Positions 61,913 through 64,000 of a stretch of DNA of 64,000 bases are shown one piece after another (within the stretch, counting starts at the first letter, position 1; the number at the start of each line of letters is the position of its first letter). The stretch spans positions 62,001 through 126,000 of the forward strand of contig LSRY02000048.1 of the NCBI GenBank assembly GCA_001643675.2. The letters run 5' to 3'. The DNA comes from Monocercomonoides exilis. Lineage: Eukaryota > Preaxostyla > Oxymonadida > Polymastigidae. Made by a program: the position numbers and the translations under genes. Below the pieces are notes generated by a model. It was not told the DNA's origin. It was given only the letters and a program-made list of their open reading frames with translations, and did not search any database.

Positions 61913-62101
61913 TCACACACAAATCAATTTACCAACTTTATCTCGACTGCTTTTTATTGTTTTCAGATAATCACCCCTGACTCCAAAAAATGCCTCTGCA
62001 CAAATGCTAAGCTGCATCTTCTGCTTTATCACATTCACTGCCCATTGCTTAAAAAGCACGTGTTTCTCCCGCGCCTCGGCAAAAAGAATCACAAAACACA
62101 C
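61913..62101 (-). pseudogene. Short helical gene fragment
   Basis: Minus-strand frame with FAEAREKHVLFKQWAVNVI and SICAEAFFGVRGDYLKTIK to a TGA. GC-richer than its surroundings. No family recognised; it may be a remnant of another GC-rich element gene. Confidence 0.3.
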
Positions 62102-62163
62102 AAAGTATAGTGCAATCCTGTGAACTCAATTGATCAGCTATATCTGAGTCACTTTATTCCATT

Positions 62164-62421
62164 TGGGTGATAATTTTTGAAATCATAGGTTTTCAGTGAA
62201 AATTGTCAGATCGAAAAAATATCTTTTAATTCGTTGAAAATGAATAATGAATATTTACTAAGTTAAACAAAGACTCCACAGTCTTTCTTTTAAATAAACG
62301 TATGTTTTTCAAACAATAAAACACCATTCAATATTTGAATGACAAATATTTAGCTCATAACAAATACACTCAAGAAACTCAGACCCCGAAAAAAAAATAT
62401 GATTTCAAAAATTATCACCCA
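62164..62421. mobile_element. MITE m3, 258 bp, near-perfect inverted ends
   Basis: TGGGTGATAATTTTTGAAAT at the left and its inverse at the right; 24 of 25 terminal positions match. Best-preserved short member of the TGGGT family. Confidence 0.85.
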
Positions 62422-63319
62422 TTTACAATCTCAAAAGCAATCATCTCTTTTCGTTATCTTCTATGAAATAAAGAAAAATCAATTCGTCAACCATAATTTC
62501 CTTAAATTTCATTTTTTTTCATTATCTTTTTCAACATTTTCTTCTTCAAATATATTGCCCTCTTTCGTTTCTCCCAAAATTTCTATTTATTTGTTAATCT
62601 TTATTGAATCTAATTCGCACTGCTCACGGAATAGTCAGTAATTTTGAATTTGTTTTCGAATCACAATGATTAAAGCACAGCTGCCTAACGACCTTGAGAG
62701 CGAAGTTTGTAAGAGGAGTTAAACGGAAATGAATAGGATTAAGAGAAAAATAAAAGAAAATTTCCACATGAATGTGAAGAAACTGGATTAACTTTTTTTT
62801 CTGCAATGACTACTCAAAGCAGAAGGAATATAGAAAGAAATATGGGCAAACAAAAAAGAGAGGAAACGAAAACGGTTTCAACCTCAAAATGAGTCGCCTT
62901 TGTAGAAAATAATAAAGATTCAATGAGAGCAAAAGCAAAATCGATGTTTATTTTCGTTTATAACCAGAAAAAATAATAACTTCTGAAAATCACGAAGTCA
63001 ACGAAAGAGAATAAGAAAAGAATGATCAAAAAGCAAAAGAAAAAACAATATTTTGAAGGAAGAAAGGAAGCGGCATTGGAAAAATGTGAAGATTGAAAAA
63101 AGAATTGATGATAAAAAATATAATTAACTTTTATTTAGGGTGATTTATAAACCCGAACTTTTTTTTAAATTTTGATTTGAAATAAAAGATTTTTTTTATC
63201 AAGCAATTATGTTTTAATTTTGAAAATTGAAATGATTAATAATAAACATAATCAACAAGTTCTCTTCATTATTTTTCTGGTATTTTTATGCTTTGATTCA
63301 TCGTCCAGAACATCATCAT
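62422..63319. other. AT-rich spacer
   Basis: Purine-rich on the plus strand in places (62800-63100). No coding frame supported. Confidence 0.6.
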
Positions 63320-64000
63320 TCAAAATGTGGGATTTGCGAAATCTTCTTTTTTGGGGCTTTTCAGCTGCGAAAATAATTTTTTCTTCATTTTCGTTTTTGT
63401 TTTGTTTTCTTTTCTTTTCATTTTTTCTTTTATTTTCTTCACTTTTTTCCATTCTTCAAGAAATTTTTGTTCAGTAATAATTTTTCCAAAAAAATCAAAC
63501 CTGCGTGTTCTCTTTTTCAGTGTCACCGAATGTTCATTTGGAAGTGTTGATAAAACTGAATGCCACTCGCTTGAAAGCACGCCGCTTTTCTTGAACGAAA
63601 AAACAACAGTTGCATGAAGTGAAGCTGTTTGAAGAGCTTGTGGAGAACGTTGGAAATGGCCTCACGTCGAAGAGAAATGGAAGAATCTGGAGGCACAGAG
63701 TACAGAGAGTTGATGCTTTTTTTTGAAGACAGCAAACACACCACGATCAAGAAGTTGTGTGATGTGTGAACTGTGAGGAATAAAAGTGACGATGTCAATG
63801 TTGTTGTAAGCAAATTTCTGCCATACGTCAGGCCGAGCAGTAGAATAATGAGAATCCAAAAGAAGAAAACATCTCCCGTTCGTTTTCATTAATATTTTTT
63901 TTCTTTCGATAATTCCAGTTAATAAAACCTCTTCTGCAAATCTTTTTAAATTGCATTCTGTCATCCATCCATCGTTGTTTTCCCAAACATCAATGTGTGC
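63320..64000 (-). pseudogene. pogo/Tigger-like DDE transposase, truncated by right window edge, frameshifted
   Basis: Reading leftward from 64000: IDVWENNDGWMTECNLKRF, then the catalytic Asp in FLLLDSHYSTARPDVW and the ThLLQPLD equivalent SSHITQLLDRGVFAVF. A frame change at an A-run (about 63722) gives LRREAISNVLHKLFK, and another leads to FSFKKSGVLSSEWHSVLSTL and a Lys-rich C-terminus ending TGA 63320-63322. Same superfamily as the gene at 1-1271 but clearly diverged. Inactive as it stands. Confidence 0.75.

Overview
The window looks like nuclear DNA of an anaerobic protist with a non-canonical genetic code. The best guess is an oxymonad (Preaxostyla) of the Streblomastix type. The code is inferred directly: many frames that stop at TAA or TAG under the standard code continue, in the same frame, into recognisable protein when TAA/TAG are read as glutamine. 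Examples are the His box of a USP protease, a right-handed beta-helix gene, a Harbinger-type transposase and an RGS-like protein. TGA then remains as the usual stop. Streblomastix is reported to use TAA/TAG = Gln. Hexamitin diplomonads and ciliates share this code and are not excluded by sequence alone. Apparent GT-AG introns, very AT-rich spacers and many microsatellites also point to a eukaryote. There are no bacterial-style operons, ribosome binding sites or CRISPR arrays.

The layout is a mosaic of inverted-repeat-bounded elements with coding cargo, mixed with degraded transposons. From left to right: a pogo-like transposase (1-1271); element E0 with ~156-bp terminal inverted repeats (TIRs) (2550-8104) carrying a charged ORF and a large interrupted gene; USP-A (9697-12166); element T1 (13063-20366) carrying an intact USP-type deubiquitinase (USP-B) and a broken GC-rich gene; element EB (20701-24313) carrying a beta-helix gene; a Harbinger-like transposase (25.5-26.9 kb); a 1.6-kb unit with tRNA-Glu (26967-28569); USP-C (29.6-30.7 kb); a second Harbinger-like transposase (32.6-33.5 kb).

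The tRNA-Glu unit recurs at 35140, but there its TA-repeat is split by two elements placed back to back: E1 (36378-41408) and E2 (41427-44863). The unit resumes at 44864-45271. USP-D (45.3-48.2 kb), a Ser/Glu-rich ORF, a hAT-like transposase and element E3 (53686-58408) follow. After that come three ~257-bp MITE-like repeats, the short element E4 (59523-61447) and another pogo-like transposase at the right edge.

Three paralogues of one unrecognised GC-rich gene (here 'family F') occur at about 40, 57 and 60 kb. Each lies inside an element with the same 25-bp terminal consensus (TGGGT..., ending ...ACCCA): E1, E3 and E4. The four MITE-like repeats share those ends. Two beta-helix surface-type genes lie inside two other TIR elements, and at least one USP gene lies inside a third kind. 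Most long genes carry single-base frame changes at homopolymers. That could be pseudogene decay or uncorrected assembly error, and it limits certainty on gene ends. All functional calls rest on motifs read by eye.
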